This document shows, piece after piece, positions 44,812 to 53,898 of a DNA stretch of 64,000 nucleotides (position 1 is its first letter; each line of letters starts with the position of its first letter). The stretch spans positions 186,001 to 250,000 of the forward strand of contig NZ_BSOW01000010.1 in NCBI RefSeq assembly GCF_030160715.1, given 5' to 3'. The notes beneath the pieces were generated by a model. The model was not told the origin of the DNA, made no database searches, and worked only from the letters and a program-made list of their open reading frames with translations. A program made the translations under genes and the position numbers. Origin of the DNA: Bradyrhizobium iriomotense (GTDB taxonomy: Bacteria > Pseudomonadota > Alphaproteobacteria > Rhizobiales > Xanthobacteraceae).

Positions 44812-45300
44812 GTGCCGCCCCCTCAAGGATCAGGCCTTTGTGATACGAAGGAAGCCTAGCACTTTCCCACGCTGCCCGAGCGGTAAAGTGACGGACCGCC
44901 TTTCCAGCTATTGGAAGGTGACCAGAGAGGTTGACATCGCGACCGGCTGTCCTTCTCGGCAAAACAATCACAAACTCTGTCGCAGATCCACGACCGACAC
45001 GGCACTGATGTAGGGACCACCTGTCTGACCAATCTAGCCGATTTTGATGTGCCAGGCATGTCTACGACACCCGTCTCACGATTTAGGTAATCCTGATTGG
45101 TAAGCCCGCCCGCGGGGGGTTTGCTATTAAAGTACTGCTACGGTCAATTTTCGTCCCTCGGTGTCTCGCACCGGCTTGTTGGAGGAGAATTGATAGCGTG
45201 CGCGCGCTTTCTGCTGGCGCCTATCAAGCGTGGCCGTGGTGGCATTGCGGATGGATCGGCAGCTCGCGCGGCGTCGTACCAGTGCTGGAGTGGGATCGTG
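44812..45300. other. Gene-poor stretch
   Basis: Upstream of the Tat-exported gene. A GC-rich inverted repeat around 45103-45121 has a mismatch and a short T-rich tail, so a terminator is doubtful. No gene is seen. Confidence 0.4.
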
Positions 45301-45430
45301 TTCAACGAGGTTCTTGTCGTCGCATCGGGAGGAGGGCACTGGATTCAACTGCGCCGGCTTCTCCCCGTGTTCGACGGATTTGATGTCGCTTATGTAAGTG
45401 TTCGCGCCCGTTTTGCGGTCCGACGCGCTG
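45301..45430 (+). pseudogene. PssD/Alg14-like gene remnant
   Basis: The plus strand encodes NEVLVVASGGGHWIQLRRLL then PVFDGFDVAYVSV, matching the first strand and Gly-rich loop of Alg14/PssD-type glycosyltransferase subunits. The frame then diverges. Only the N-terminal 40 residues remain. Confidence 0.75.
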
Positions 45431-45542
45431 GCGAAATGACCCGGGTTGGACCGTTCAAGTCGAATGCCGCACGCCAATCGACAGGCTGCCTTAACACTTG
45501 GTCGAGCGGCGCCAATGGCGCACGGACGTCTGGACATCAATC

Positions 45543-46826
45543 ATGATGCACGGCCGAAGAATAGCGGTGATTGGGCTCGGCTATGTGGGGTTGCCCGTGG
45601 CTGTGTCGTTCGCGCGTTCCGGAGTTCCGGTTGTCGGATTCGACGTGGACCCGCGACGTGTCGCTGAACTCAGAGAGGGAAGGGACCGGACCCATGAGGT
45701 TGATAGCGATGATTTGCACCAGGAAACGCTACGTTTTACCGCCGACCCAGCCGGAATGGTGAAGGCCGACTTCTTCATCGTCACAGTGCCGACTCCGATC
45801 GACGAGGCTCGGAATCCGGACCTGCGCGCGATGATAACGGCGTCGCGATCGGTGGGTGAGGTTCTAAAGAGGGGCGATATCGTCGTTTATGAATCAACCG
45901 TGTATCCGGGCGCCGTGGAGGACGACTGCATTCCGGTTCTTGAGCAAAACTCTCACCTGAAGGCTGGAGTAGATTTTGCAGTCGGCTATTCGCCTGAGCG
46001 GATCAATCCCGGCGACAAGCAGCACCGCTTCGAAACGATTACCAAGGTGGTCTCGGCGCAGGATGCCAGAACGCTTGAGATCGTGGCGGATGTCTACGGA
46101 TCTGTAGTCAGCGCTGGTATTCACCGTGCTCCCTCGATCCGCGTAGCAGAAGCTGCAAAAGTCATCGAGAATACCCAGCGCGACCTGAATATCGCCTTCA
46201 TGAACGAGCTGTCGCTGATCTTACAGGCGCTTGATATCGATACTGGCGACGTCCTAGCTGCGGCGCGGACCAAATGGAATTTCATGCCGTTCCAGCCGGG
46301 ACTTGTCGGCGGCCATTGTATCGGTGTCGATCCCTATTACTTAACTTATCGCGCCGAAAAGGCTGGCTATCATCCCGAGGTAATTCTCGCCGGGCGGCGC
46401 ATCAACGACGGCATGGGTCAGCGTGTGGCGCGCGAATGCGTTCGTGGGTTATTGCGCCGCAAGGCCCAGAATGGGATCGTGACCATCCTCGGGCTGACCT
46501 TCAAGGAAGACGTTCCAGACACGCGCAACTCCCGCGTCGTCGACATCGTTCGCGAGCTTCAGTCTTTTGGGCTCACGGTGCAGATCCATGATCCGTTGGC
46601 GAACGCTGCCGATGCCCGCCATGAGTATGGCGTGACATTGACCGAACTGCACGCACTGCAACCTGCAGATGCCCTCGTTCTCGCCGTCGCCCATCAGCCC
46701 TATGTCGATGGTGGCTGGCCGTTCGTTCAGCGCCTGCTGCGCGACGGCTCTGGCCTTGTGCTCGACGTCAAGACAAAGCTCGATCGTGCCGCAAAGCCCG
46801 CCGTCATTGACCTGTGGCGGCTCTAA
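45543..46826 (+). CDS. UDP-N-acetylhexosamine dehydrogenase, TviB/WbpO-like
   Basis: A 427-residue nucleotide-sugar dehydrogenase. Motifs in order: RIAVIGLGYVGLPVAVSFAR (Rossmann), VTVPTPIDEARNPDLRAMIT, YSPERINPGDKQHRFETITK, AEAAKVIENTQRDLNIAFMN and the catalytic Cys in GLVGGHCIGVDPYYLTYRAE. The NPGDKQH and KWNFMPF motifs are typical of the TviB/WbpO group, which oxidises UDP-GlcNAc or UDP-GalNAc to the uronate. Two ATGs (45543, 45546) are equally possible. The epimerase gene begins 12 bases after its stop, so the pair is an operon, as in tviB-tviC. Confidence 0.92.
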   Translation: MMHGRRIAVIGLGYVGLPVAVSFARSGVPVVGFDVDPRRVAELREGRDRTHEVDSDDLHQETLRFTADPAGMVKADFFIVTVPTPIDEARNPDLRAMITASRSVGEVLKRGDIVVYESTVYPGAVEDDCIPVLEQNSHLKAGVDFAVGYSPERINPGDKQHRFETITKVVSAQDARTLEIVADVYGSVVSAGIHRAPSIRVAEAAKVIENTQRDLNIAFMNELSLILQALDIDTGDVLAAARTKWNFMPFQPGLVGGHCIGVDPYYLTYRAEKAGYHPEVILAGRRINDGMGQRVARECVRGLLRRKAQNGIVTILGLTFKEDVPDTRNSRVVDIVRELQSFGLTVQIHDPLANAADARHEYGVTLTELHALQPADALVLAVAHQPYVDGGWPFVQRLLRDGSGLVLDVKTKLDRAAKPAVIDLWRL

Positions 46827-46838
46827 TCCGGAGATAAG

Positions 46839-47846
46839 ATGCTGAACGACAAAGTACTGGTGACCGGGGCTGCGGGCTTCATTGGTTTTCATGTTGCCCG
46901 ACAGCTCTTGGCTGATGGTCGCGAGGTGGTCGGTGCTGACAGTGTTAATGCCTACTACGATCCTAAGCTGAAAGAAGCGCGCATCGAGCTTCTCAAGCGC
47001 GATCCGAAGTTCAGTTTTGTGAAGCATGACCTAGCCGATCGTGCGGCATCATCAGCATTGTTCGAACAGCACCGATTCCCAATCGTGATTCACCTGGCTG
47101 CTCAAGCCGGCGTCCGCTATTCACTGCAGAATCCGCACGCCTACGTCGATGCGAATCTCGATGGGTTCATCAATGTGCTGGAGGGCTGTCGTCACAATGA
47201 GTGCCGGCATCTCGTGTTCGCATCCTCGTCGTCAGTGTACGGCGCGAATACGAAGCTACCCTTTTCGGTAAGGGACAATGTCGACCATCCGATTAGTCTC
47301 TATGCCGCCTCCAAGAAAGCCAACGAGCTGATGGCGCATGCGTACAGCCATCTCTATCGTATTCCAGCGACCGGCCTGCGGTTCTTCACCGTCTATGGTC
47401 CCTGGGGGCGCCCGGACATGGCGATGTTCATCTTTGCCAAGGCAATCCTTGCCGGCGAACCGATCAAGTTGTTTAACCATGGAGAGATGCGGCGCGACTT
47501 CACCTATGTCGATGACGTGAGCCAGGCTGTCGTACGCCTGATCGACCGTCCACCCCAGGGGCGGCCGGGCGCGCCTGCGGATCCCGCAACCAGCAGCGCC
47601 CCATGCAAAATTTACAACGTCGGCAACAATCGTCCTGAAAATCTGATGCATGTGGTATCGCTGCTGGAGAAGGAGTTCGGCAGGACGGCGATTAAGGAAA
47701 TGCTTCCAATGCAGCCGGGGGATGTCGAAGCAACCTACGCCGATATTGACGAGCTCGAACGCGACATCGGCTTTCGCCCGTCGACGGCTCTCGACGAGGG
47801 TGTTGCACGGTTCGCGAAATGGTATCGTGAGTATCACAGGCTCTAG
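46839..47846 (+). CDS. NAD-dependent UDP-uronate 4-epimerase-like protein
   Basis: A 335-residue short-chain dehydrogenase/reductase of the extended type. It has the nucleotide-binding motif VLVTGAAGFIGFHVARQLLA, HLAAQAGVRYSLQNPHAYVD, the catalytic Ser/Tyr/Lys region SSSSVYG and YAASKKANELMAHAYSHLY, then GLRFFTVYGPWGRPDMAMFI. This sequence pattern is typical of UDP-glucuronate 4-epimerases (LpsL/CapI). Next to a TviB-like dehydrogenase it may instead epimerise UDP-GlcNAcA to UDP-GalNAcA (inference). A GGAG site precedes the ATG. The substrate cannot be settled from sequence alone. Confidence 0.9.
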   Translation: MLNDKVLVTGAAGFIGFHVARQLLADGREVVGADSVNAYYDPKLKEARIELLKRDPKFSFVKHDLADRAASSALFEQHRFPIVIHLAAQAGVRYSLQNPHAYVDANLDGFINVLEGCRHNECRHLVFASSSSVYGANTKLPFSVRDNVDHPISLYAASKKANELMAHAYSHLYRIPATGLRFFTVYGPWGRPDMAMFIFAKAILAGEPIKLFNHGEMRRDFTYVDDVSQAVVRLIDRPPQGRPGAPADPATSSAPCKIYNVGNNRPENLMHVVSLLEKEFGRTAIKEMLPMQPGDVEATYADIDELERDIGFRPSTALDEGVARFAKWYREYHRL

Positions 47847-48022
47847 CGTAGGCTGCGATGAGCAAAAGTTCATTCCACTGATCATGTGGGGCGCCCGCAG
47901 GCGATTGTGGCCTGCCTCGCGTTCATCGCGGCGTGCCGGCAGGGAGCGGCTGCGGCAGGGCGCACCGTGGCGCGCTGCCGACACCGGGTGTCGTCTACCG
48001 TGCAGACCAAAGGCCATCGCGT

Positions 48023-48200
48023 TCCCGATTGAGGCCAAGCTGGCTCATGCGGCGATCAAGCTGCTCAACCGCCGGCTCGCACGCACAGCCTGCGGCAATC
48101 GAATCTGCGTATCGCCAAACGCGCCGAGATGATGGCGGGAGGCCCATGCCAGGCACTTCAAGCGCCGTCGTCGGCAATTGGGCCTGCTGCGGCCGCGGCT
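48023..48200 (+). mobile_element. IS5-like transposase remnant
   Basis: The plus strand reads IEAKLAHAAIKLLNRRLART, then in shifted frames SNLRIAKRAEMMAG and HARHFKRRRRQLGLLRPRL. The order and spacing match the central region of IS5-type transposases found in rhizobia. Two frameshifts and missing ends show it is dead. The remaining intergenic sequence from 47847 to 48369 holds nothing else recognised. Confidence 0.65.
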
Positions 48201-48369
48201 CCGGACATCCGTGCACGTTCCAGCCGATCGTGATCACCCTTGAGCATCGTGACCGGGACACCCAGGAGGGCGCGCACCCGCTTCATCGACAACGGCAGGA
48301 TCGGGAATCAGCAGGTTGCCGCCGACCAAACACTGTGGCGACCGCTCCGGAAGCGCGTGGGACGCGTGG

Positions 48370-49188
48370 TCAGCGACGCGTCGCGATGAGCTGGACATCA
48401 AGGATATGGCGTAGGATCGGCAGGTTGGAAGCGCGCCATCCAAGGCGCCGCGGTAGCCACCCGACGGCGGTTTCGAGGGCGGTCACGACGCCTAGCGGCA
48501 GCGTCGTCTGGAAGTTGCGGATGCGCACGAAAGCCTGCACGCGCGCGAAGCCCACTGAGCGGAACAGGCCCGCTAGTTCGCTGTTCGTGTATTCGTGTAG
48601 GTGAAAGCCGCGCGCCACTTCATCGATGCCGCGCGAGACGTCGTGCGGACCGCTCATACGGTTCGGCGTGATACAGAAGTATTTGCCGCCGGGCTCCAGC
48701 GCGGCGAACACGTTCGCGAGTTGGTCGCGCGCGTCATCCGGATGGAGGTGCTCCATCAGCTGGTTCGAGAAGATCAGCGTCGCCTTTAACGGAATGCTGA
48801 CGCCGTCGGAGAGCACGAGTTCGAGATTTGGCGCGCTCGCGCCGTGTGTTACCGTCGCGGAGACATCGATAGCGTAGGCCTTCCGCACGTGCGGCGCAAC
48901 GAGCATCGTGAGCGCACAGTCGCCAGCTCCGATCTCCGCATACACTGTGTCAGGATTGAGGAGCGGACGGAGCGTCTCGAACAACCCTTGCAACTCGGGC
49001 CGACTCACCGTCTCCTGGCTCTTAGACACCAGCTGCGGGTGGTACGGCACCTCGCGAAGCAGCTCTTCGTACACCGAGCGGTAAACATGCTTACGCTCCG
49101 CACGGGAGGAATTACGCAACCGCTCCGCAAGCCCAATCTCCACCTTGTAGTGGTGTGCGTGCTTCGGATCCATCTGAGAGACCATCAT
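48370..49188 (-). CDS. Class I SAM-dependent methyltransferase
   Basis: A 272-residue enzyme. SAM-binding motif I is YAEIGAGDCALTMLVAPHVR, followed by AYAIDVSATVTHG, SDGVSIPLKATLIFSNQLME then HLHPDDARDQLANVFAALEP and GGKYFCITPNRMSGPHDVSR. The His-Glu-Tyr region FHLHEYTNSELAGLFRSVGF is common in methyltransferases of polysaccharide loci. The start codon overlaps the stop of the Wzy-like gene (ATGATG against TGA), so the two are translationally coupled. Likely substrate is a glycan or lipid-linked intermediate (inference). Confidence 0.87.
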   Translation of the reverse strand: MMVSQMDPKHAHHYKVEIGLAERLRNSSRAERKHVYRSVYEELLREVPYHPQLVSKSQETVSRPELQGLFETLRPLLNPDTVYAEIGAGDCALTMLVAPHVRKAYAIDVSATVTHGASAPNLELVLSDGVSIPLKATLIFSNQLMEHLHPDDARDQLANVFAALEPGGKYFCITPNRMSGPHDVSRGIDEVARGFHLHEYTNSELAGLFRSVGFARVQAFVRIRNFQTTLPLGVVTALETAVGWLPRRLGWRASNLPILRHILDVQLIATRR

Positions 49189-50624
49189 GGCCTTTCCCTT
49201 TTTTGCTTGCTTCTTGCCACTAACGCTATTGGCGCATTTTCTATCTTCCCATTATTCCCTGTTTTTGGGGTATCTGTGATGGCACCCAGATAGCGCAACC
49301 GCGCCAAGTTGATCATCATCGCAACGATCGGAAATGCATACATGTTTTGGATTGTTGGAAGAATGTCGCTCTGAGTCGCCATACTAATCCCACAACCAAA
49401 GATGCACACGAACAGAGCCCAATATAGGTCACTATTCAACCTTCGCCCAACCCGCCAGGCGGTAGCTGTTCCAAGGAGAAGGAAAATTAGAAGCACGCCG
49501 GTTAAAATCACCCCGCAATCGAGAAAGAAGTTGATAATTGCATTATGCGCTTGGTTGGCCTGATACAGCGCTCCTGTGTCCCAAAGTTGGCTCGTCCCCA
49601 TTCCGTAGCGACCAGCGCCAAACAGGAACAGGCCGATATTGCTCGTCCATTCACTTAGCAGCGGAGCCCAAACATAATCGACACGGCCCGTCAGCAAGGC
49701 ATCGGCCGAGGCGCCGGAATCGCCATCAAAGCCGACGGAAAGAAGAGCTTGAACGGTTGGTCCAATCCACAGGAGCGATGTGACGCCAGCAGCCGCAGCA
49801 CCAACGACTAAGATGGCGAACCTGCGCCGCAGGATCAGATATAGGGAACACGAAGCTACGACTGTGACAAGCGCGCCGCGGGACTCGAGGAGAAGAATCG
49901 CCAGGAGCGATAGACACAGGGATGCGATCCCGAGAGCATTGCGCGTAAGAGCTCGATAGACCAACAAAGGCACAGTGCAAATGTACATTGTTCCGATCGT
50001 ATTGTAATGGACGCCAAAATAGGTTTCGCAGAACTCGGTCATCTTGTCCCGGCTAGCTGGAACCGGCTCGGCCATTCCGCTAACGGACGGATTCGTCAGG
50101 ACGAGCGCGACGAAAACGATTGATAACAACAGCATTGAAAGGCAGATCACCGTCGTGATCCTCTCGATCTCCTGAAAGGAGCGCATGCGCTTAAGGACAA
50201 ACAGGAAGGATAAAGTGTAAAAGATCGGCACAAGGCAATTCGATAATACAAAGTCAAAGTAGGACTCTGGATATGAATCGGGGAAGCGACTATGCAAAAG
50301 GGGCGCGTTTGGAACTGATCGAATGAGGGCGATGGCAAAAATTGCGAAGTACAGGAGAAATATTCTGATGGATGTTCGTTCGATCCTGTCGGTCGCGTGT
50401 AGGGGCGCAGTGTCGAAAACCAGATAAGCCAAGACTATTGCTGATAATAGGTTAAAGGGTTTGAGCCCTTGGACGCCGAACAAATTGTCAGTCAGAAATG
50501 GTACGCGCTGGAATGGCCACATGAAAACGAACAACAGAAAGAAAAAGGTTCCAGCCTGCGCGACTGAATCTGGCAAAGTGGGATGATAAGGCGTTGGGGC
50601 GCTATTGCTCAGAGATGTACTCAT
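49185..50624 (-). CDS. Wzy/O-antigen ligase-like polymerase
   Basis: A 479-residue integral membrane protein with roughly ten to twelve hydrophobic segments (for example FFFLLFVFMWPFQRVPFL, LFVSIVFVALVLTN-type stretches and VILTGVLLIFLLLGTATA). A large periplasmic loop lies before a C-terminal segment with LWDTGALYQANQAHNAIINF then FLDCGVI. That His-containing loop is the characteristic region of O-antigen ligase/polymerase family proteins (Wzy_C). It would polymerise repeat units at the periplasmic face. GC is lower than average, as usual for polymerase genes, and sequence similarity is typically low. The gene is coupled to the downstream methyltransferase. Confidence 0.82.
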   Translation of the reverse strand: MSTSLSNSAPTPYHPTLPDSVAQAGTFFFLLFVFMWPFQRVPFLTDNLFGVQGLKPFNLLSAIVLAYLVFDTAPLHATDRIERTSIRIFLLYFAIFAIALIRSVPNAPLLHSRFPDSYPESYFDFVLSNCLVPIFYTLSFLFVLKRMRSFQEIERITTVICLSMLLLSIVFVALVLTNPSVSGMAEPVPASRDKMTEFCETYFGVHYNTIGTMYICTVPLLVYRALTRNALGIASLCLSLLAILLLESRGALVTVVASCSLYLILRRRFAILVVGAAAAGVTSLLWIGPTVQALLSVGFDGDSGASADALLTGRVDYVWAPLLSEWTSNIGLFLFGAGRYGMGTSQLWDTGALYQANQAHNAIINFFLDCGVILTGVLLIFLLLGTATAWRVGRRLNSDLYWALFVCIFGCGISMATQSDILPTIQNMYAFPIVAMMINLARLRYLGAITDTPKTGNNGKIENAPIALVARSKQKRERP

Positions 50625-50857
50625 CTCGACCTATCGGAATTGGTTGCTCTACTCTAACCGTCCATTAGATTTTGTCGCATCTAGTCAGGTCGCCGCGAGG
50701 AAGCTCCAAGTCAAGAGGATCCGGTCGTCAGCATCGAAGTTTCGAAAATGGGCAGCAACAGTTTCGGACGTAGGTGACGGACAGAGTCCTTCTGGCCAAT
50801 GGGTGCGCGGCCCAGAGCCCAAAACGCTGTGATCGCTTCGCTTCGAGTGTGACCAGT

Positions 50858-52009
50858 TCAAAGTAGTTGCCCTGGGTACTTTGACTTATCCATAAGGGGC
50901 TTCAAGGCCGCAATTAACTCGCGAGCTTTTGCCGTCGGCGAGTGATTGGCCTTAACGTAGATCTGACATCGTGTCGCGACCGCGTTGTATTCGTTCGCGT
51001 CCATGTCCCAAATTGCGCTCACGGATTTTGAAAGCGCCAACTCGTCCTCGGCCGATGCGCCAAGGGCATGGCGCCGAACGATCAGATCTGGGTCGACAGT
51101 TCGCCGAGTTACAACAGGGGTGCCGGTAGCCAAAGCCTCCAGGAACGTGTTCGAGAAGCCCTCGACATCCGATGTGCAGAGAAGCATCGTCGCTTCCGAT
51201 AGAAATCGTTGAACGTCTGCCCGCCGGACACAACCAACCAGTTCCACGTTTGGCAGATGGCGCAGGCTATTCAGGGCGTCTAGCGTCGATTGATCAGTAT
51301 CTCGCTCTGGCATCCCTGCTACGCGGAATTGGACAGCCGGATGTTCCCGGGCGATTCGAAGCAGCATTGGCAAGTTCTTTCCATGGCGGAAGACACCCAG
51401 CCAAGCGACATATCTGCGTTCTGCGCGCGGCAAAGGAGCGGCCGCGTCCTCTGCCACGGCAATGGCATTGTGAATGACGTGAATGGGTGTGCCCGGAAAA
51501 AGCGCTGCCAATTTTTCGCGTTGATACTCATTTTGACAGAGAAATGCGGCTGTTCGATGCCGAGCCCAAGAATAGGATAACCATTCATAATGTCGAAGCC
51601 CGATCTTGTATCGCTCATCGACGTCTCCGTCGCTGACAACGCGGTGAACGAACGGAATCCTTAATTGGTCGGCGACGAAAGCCATGATGGCAGTGCCCGC
51701 CCCACGTGCGCCCTGGATGATGATGTCGGGACGATAGGCGCGGGCGGCTGCCAACACCTTGGGAATGTATGAGTAGAACCACTTCGCAACCCGCACTCCC
51801 GTCGCGGGATCATAGGTCTCGATAAGTTTGATTTGCTGGCCCGAACCCACATGCGCCAAAGCACCCTTCCAGGTAAGGAAAGCGGCTTCGTGACCGGCGC
51901 TTTCAAGCGCGCGAAGCCAAAGTGAAAGTTGAACGGCCCAGCCGCCGATCGGATAGTCATCATCTTTCAATAGATATGGAATGGAAAAATCTATCGAGAG
52001 AATTCGCAC
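50858..52009 (-). CDS. GT4 glycosyltransferase
   Basis: About 383 residues. It starts VRILSIDFSIPYLLKDDDYP then IGGWAVQLSLWLRAL, a typical opening of this GT4 subgroup. Donor-domain motifs follow: RYVAWLGVFRHGKNLPMLLR, VELVGCVRRADVQRFLSEAT and LLCTSDVEGFSNTFLEALAT then GTPVVTRRTVDPDLIV with the conserved Glu pair. GTG 52009 is preceded by GGGGTG and gives the family N-terminus. Upstream ATG 52081 and the longer frame to 52135 add residues of unrelated remnant sequence. A 230-base gap separates it from the Wzy-like gene on the same strand. Sugar and linkage unknown. Confidence 0.87.
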   Translation of the reverse strand: MRILSIDFSIPYLLKDDDYPIGGWAVQLSLWLRALESAGHEAAFLTWKGALAHVGSGQQIKLIETYDPATGVRVAKWFYSYIPKVLAAARAYRPDIIIQGARGAGTAIMAFVADQLRIPFVHRVVSDGDVDERYKIGLRHYEWLSYSWARHRTAAFLCQNEYQREKLAALFPGTPIHVIHNAIAVAEDAAAPLPRAERRYVAWLGVFRHGKNLPMLLRIAREHPAVQFRVAGMPERDTDQSTLDALNSLRHLPNVELVGCVRRADVQRFLSEATMLLCTSDVEGFSNTFLEALATGTPVVTRRTVDPDLIVRRHALGASAEDELALSKSVSAIWDMDANEYNAVATRCQIYVKANHSPTAKARELIAALKPLMDKSKYPGQLL

Positions 52010-52119
52010 CTGACACCCCGAGGTTGATGGGACCGCAAGATGAACAGCAGTTCGGCGGCTTTCGAGTGGACACGGCCGCATGTCTGAGGATGCGCATTTG
52101 ATATTGTCAGGAATCGCAT

Positions 52120-52290
52120 CGGCGTTCTCCACCAACAGCCCAGTGGCTCGGCCAGACGTGATTGTCGTCTGGCCCGTGGTGACTCAGGCTTCGCGTCCTT
52201 GCAGATGTGCGCCGTTTCAGGTCTTGCAGACTGCAACCATAGCGCTCACAAATATCGGAAATTACGTACATCGAGTTCCCTAATGAGGGC
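52120..52290 (-). pseudogene. asnB 5'-end remnant
   Basis: The minus strand reads YVISDICERYGCSLQDLKRR then TSARTRSLSHHGPDDNHVW, matching the first 45 residues of the asparagine synthase at 53.9-55.9 kb (CGISGLWERNGCRLQDLKRR). The catalytic Cys is replaced by Val and the frame ends early. It shares its upstream leader with the intact gene. Confidence 0.85.
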
Positions 52291-52299
52291 GTCAACGCA

Positions 52300-52440
52300 T
52301 GGCAGCCACGCTCACACTCTAGCAGCATAGTCTTCTGAACCGGTCTGCGGCTCGACCCTTTCGGATTACCTATTCTCGATCACGGGAGAGGACGAGACCA
52401 GTTGGTCGGGGAATGGTATAGACGCCCATGGCGCGATTTC
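52300..52440 (-). repeat. Repeated leader element B, copy 3
   Basis: Matches 23766-23950 and 55912-55995, including CCCTTTCGGATTACC at 52356-52370. It lies upstream of the asnB remnant. Confidence 0.8.
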
Positions 52441-52570
52441 GTGCACCAAATGCTAACGCGTACACCGCACATGAATACTGCTACTTTGAAAGGTCATTTG
52501 CATGGGAGCGCTTTTCGGCCACTAGTCGTCAAACCCGGTGATATCGAGGGACGCCTGCATTGGGTCGCAA

Positions 52571-52665
52571 GAGGCAAGAGAGATTTGCGCTTTTCTAGAA
52601 GCTAGACGAGCTGGCCGCTAATTTGAGGATAGATATTGTTCACTCTTGGAACCCAACTTGCGCGC
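52571..52665 (+). pseudogene. GT4 gene fragment
   Basis: GGCAAGAGAGATTTGCGCTT and the following 70 bases match the GT4 gene at 35550-35650, with an in-frame stop. It is an isolated internal piece. Confidence 0.7.
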
Positions 52666-52694
52666 CACGCTGAGCTCATTTTGGAGGGCAGAGG

Positions 52695-53693
52695 ATGCTC
52701 AAACACGGCATTTGCACGCTCGAACAACTAGATCGCTCCGGGCTGGGACGTTTGGCGGAGACGCGACGCTTTTTCCACCGACTTTGCGACATTGCGCTTT
52801 ATGAAGCATTGGCGCGCCGTGGCGGCTCGGACGATGAGGCTCTTCAGGCGGCAGTGCTGAATTTGTTTCCTATTACCAACGGCGCTTACAAGCGCACAAG
52901 CCGCCAGCGTTTTGGCACGTTCGACCGCGAGGTGCTAAGTATATTGGCGCAGCTTTTCTCGTCAAATGCACGGCTGAGCGTCCATGATGTTGCAGTGTCC
53001 GATGGGCGGACTGCCTGTGACTTCTATCGTGTCCTGTCGGCGCAGTTCGGCGGGCTTGATTTCCTGGCGAGCGATCTCTGCCTGCGTGTCACCAGACTTT
53101 CTTTTCCAGAGGCGCGGCTAAGCGTCGTGGTCGACGAGAACGACGTCCCACTACAGCTAGTACGGCCGCCATTTGTACTAAATTTGGCACGTACAGAAAG
53201 TTGGCTCTACCCTGTCAATCACTTATTGCGTTTGTTTTGGCGGGCTCGGGCCATGGCTGTGCTCGATGCGGCTCGCGCAGGTGATGAGGCCTTGATCCGG
53301 GACCATATCCTGCTCTTGTGCAGCGAGGCGCGAAAATATCTCGATCGCTGTGCCAATTTTCAGATCAAGAACTATGATATTTTTTCGCCGCCGGTCGACC
53401 GCTATCACGTGGTGCGGGCCATGAATGTTCTCAATCCAAGCTACTTCTCGCCGGCCCAGCTTACTCAGGCAATCGCTAATTTGCGGGACGCGTTGCATGA
53501 AGGCGGAGTGCTGGTGCTGGGCTCCAATGGCGAGGCGGGCTCGACGGTGCATGGCGGCGCTTACCAACGGCGCGATAATCAGCTAGTAGAGATCTGGAGC
53601 TGTGGTGGCGGTCCACCTTTCTCTCCGGTGCTCTCGAGCGATCAGCGGCCCAGCGCTGATCAAGGCCGCGTGGCGGATATTATTGTTCGATAA
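52695..53693 (+). CDS. CheR-like SAM-dependent methyltransferase
   Basis: A 332-residue protein. The SAM-binding strand-loop is LSVHDVAVSDGRTACDFYRV, followed by FGGLDFLASDLCLRV. A late motif IFSPPVDRYHVVRAMNVLNP then SYFSPAQLTQAIANLRDALH with GGVLVLGSNG matches CheR-type and related methyltransferases. A hydrophobic amphipathic middle (VNHLLRLFWRARAMAVL) may interact with membrane lipid. A GGAGGGCAGAGG site precedes the ATG. It is convergent with the asparagine synthase gene. Substrate unknown; glycan methylation fits the setting. Confidence 0.75.
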   Translation: MLKHGICTLEQLDRSGLGRLAETRRFFHRLCDIALYEALARRGGSDDEALQAAVLNLFPITNGAYKRTSRQRFGTFDREVLSILAQLFSSNARLSVHDVAVSDGRTACDFYRVLSAQFGGLDFLASDLCLRVTRLSFPEARLSVVVDENDVPLQLVRPPFVLNLARTESWLYPVNHLLRLFWRARAMAVLDAARAGDEALIRDHILLLCSEARKYLDRCANFQIKNYDIFSPPVDRYHVVRAMNVLNPSYFSPAQLTQAIANLRDALHEGGVLVLGSNGEAGSTVHGGAYQRRDNQLVEIWSCGGGPPFSPVLSSDQRPSADQGRVADIIVR

Positions 53694-53898
53694 CTCGGAA
53701 CGGATCCGATGATCGCGGGAGCCGCCATGGCGGTTGGGAGTTCGCGGGTGCAAATCATTGAACAAGCAGCATACCTATAGCGGAGTTGGTACGCATCGCT
53801 GCGCAATCGCAATCGGGGGCGGCTCGTAAGCGCTCGTGTAAGGTCGCACGCCCCGCTGGAGTCCGGCAAAAAACGACAAAGGTGTCATCGCCATATCT

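Noticed and set aside
45103..45124. GC-rich inverted repeat with a short T-rich tail
   Set aside because: The stem has a central mismatch and a G-T pair and no gene ends just upstream on the plus strand, so a terminator call is not supported.
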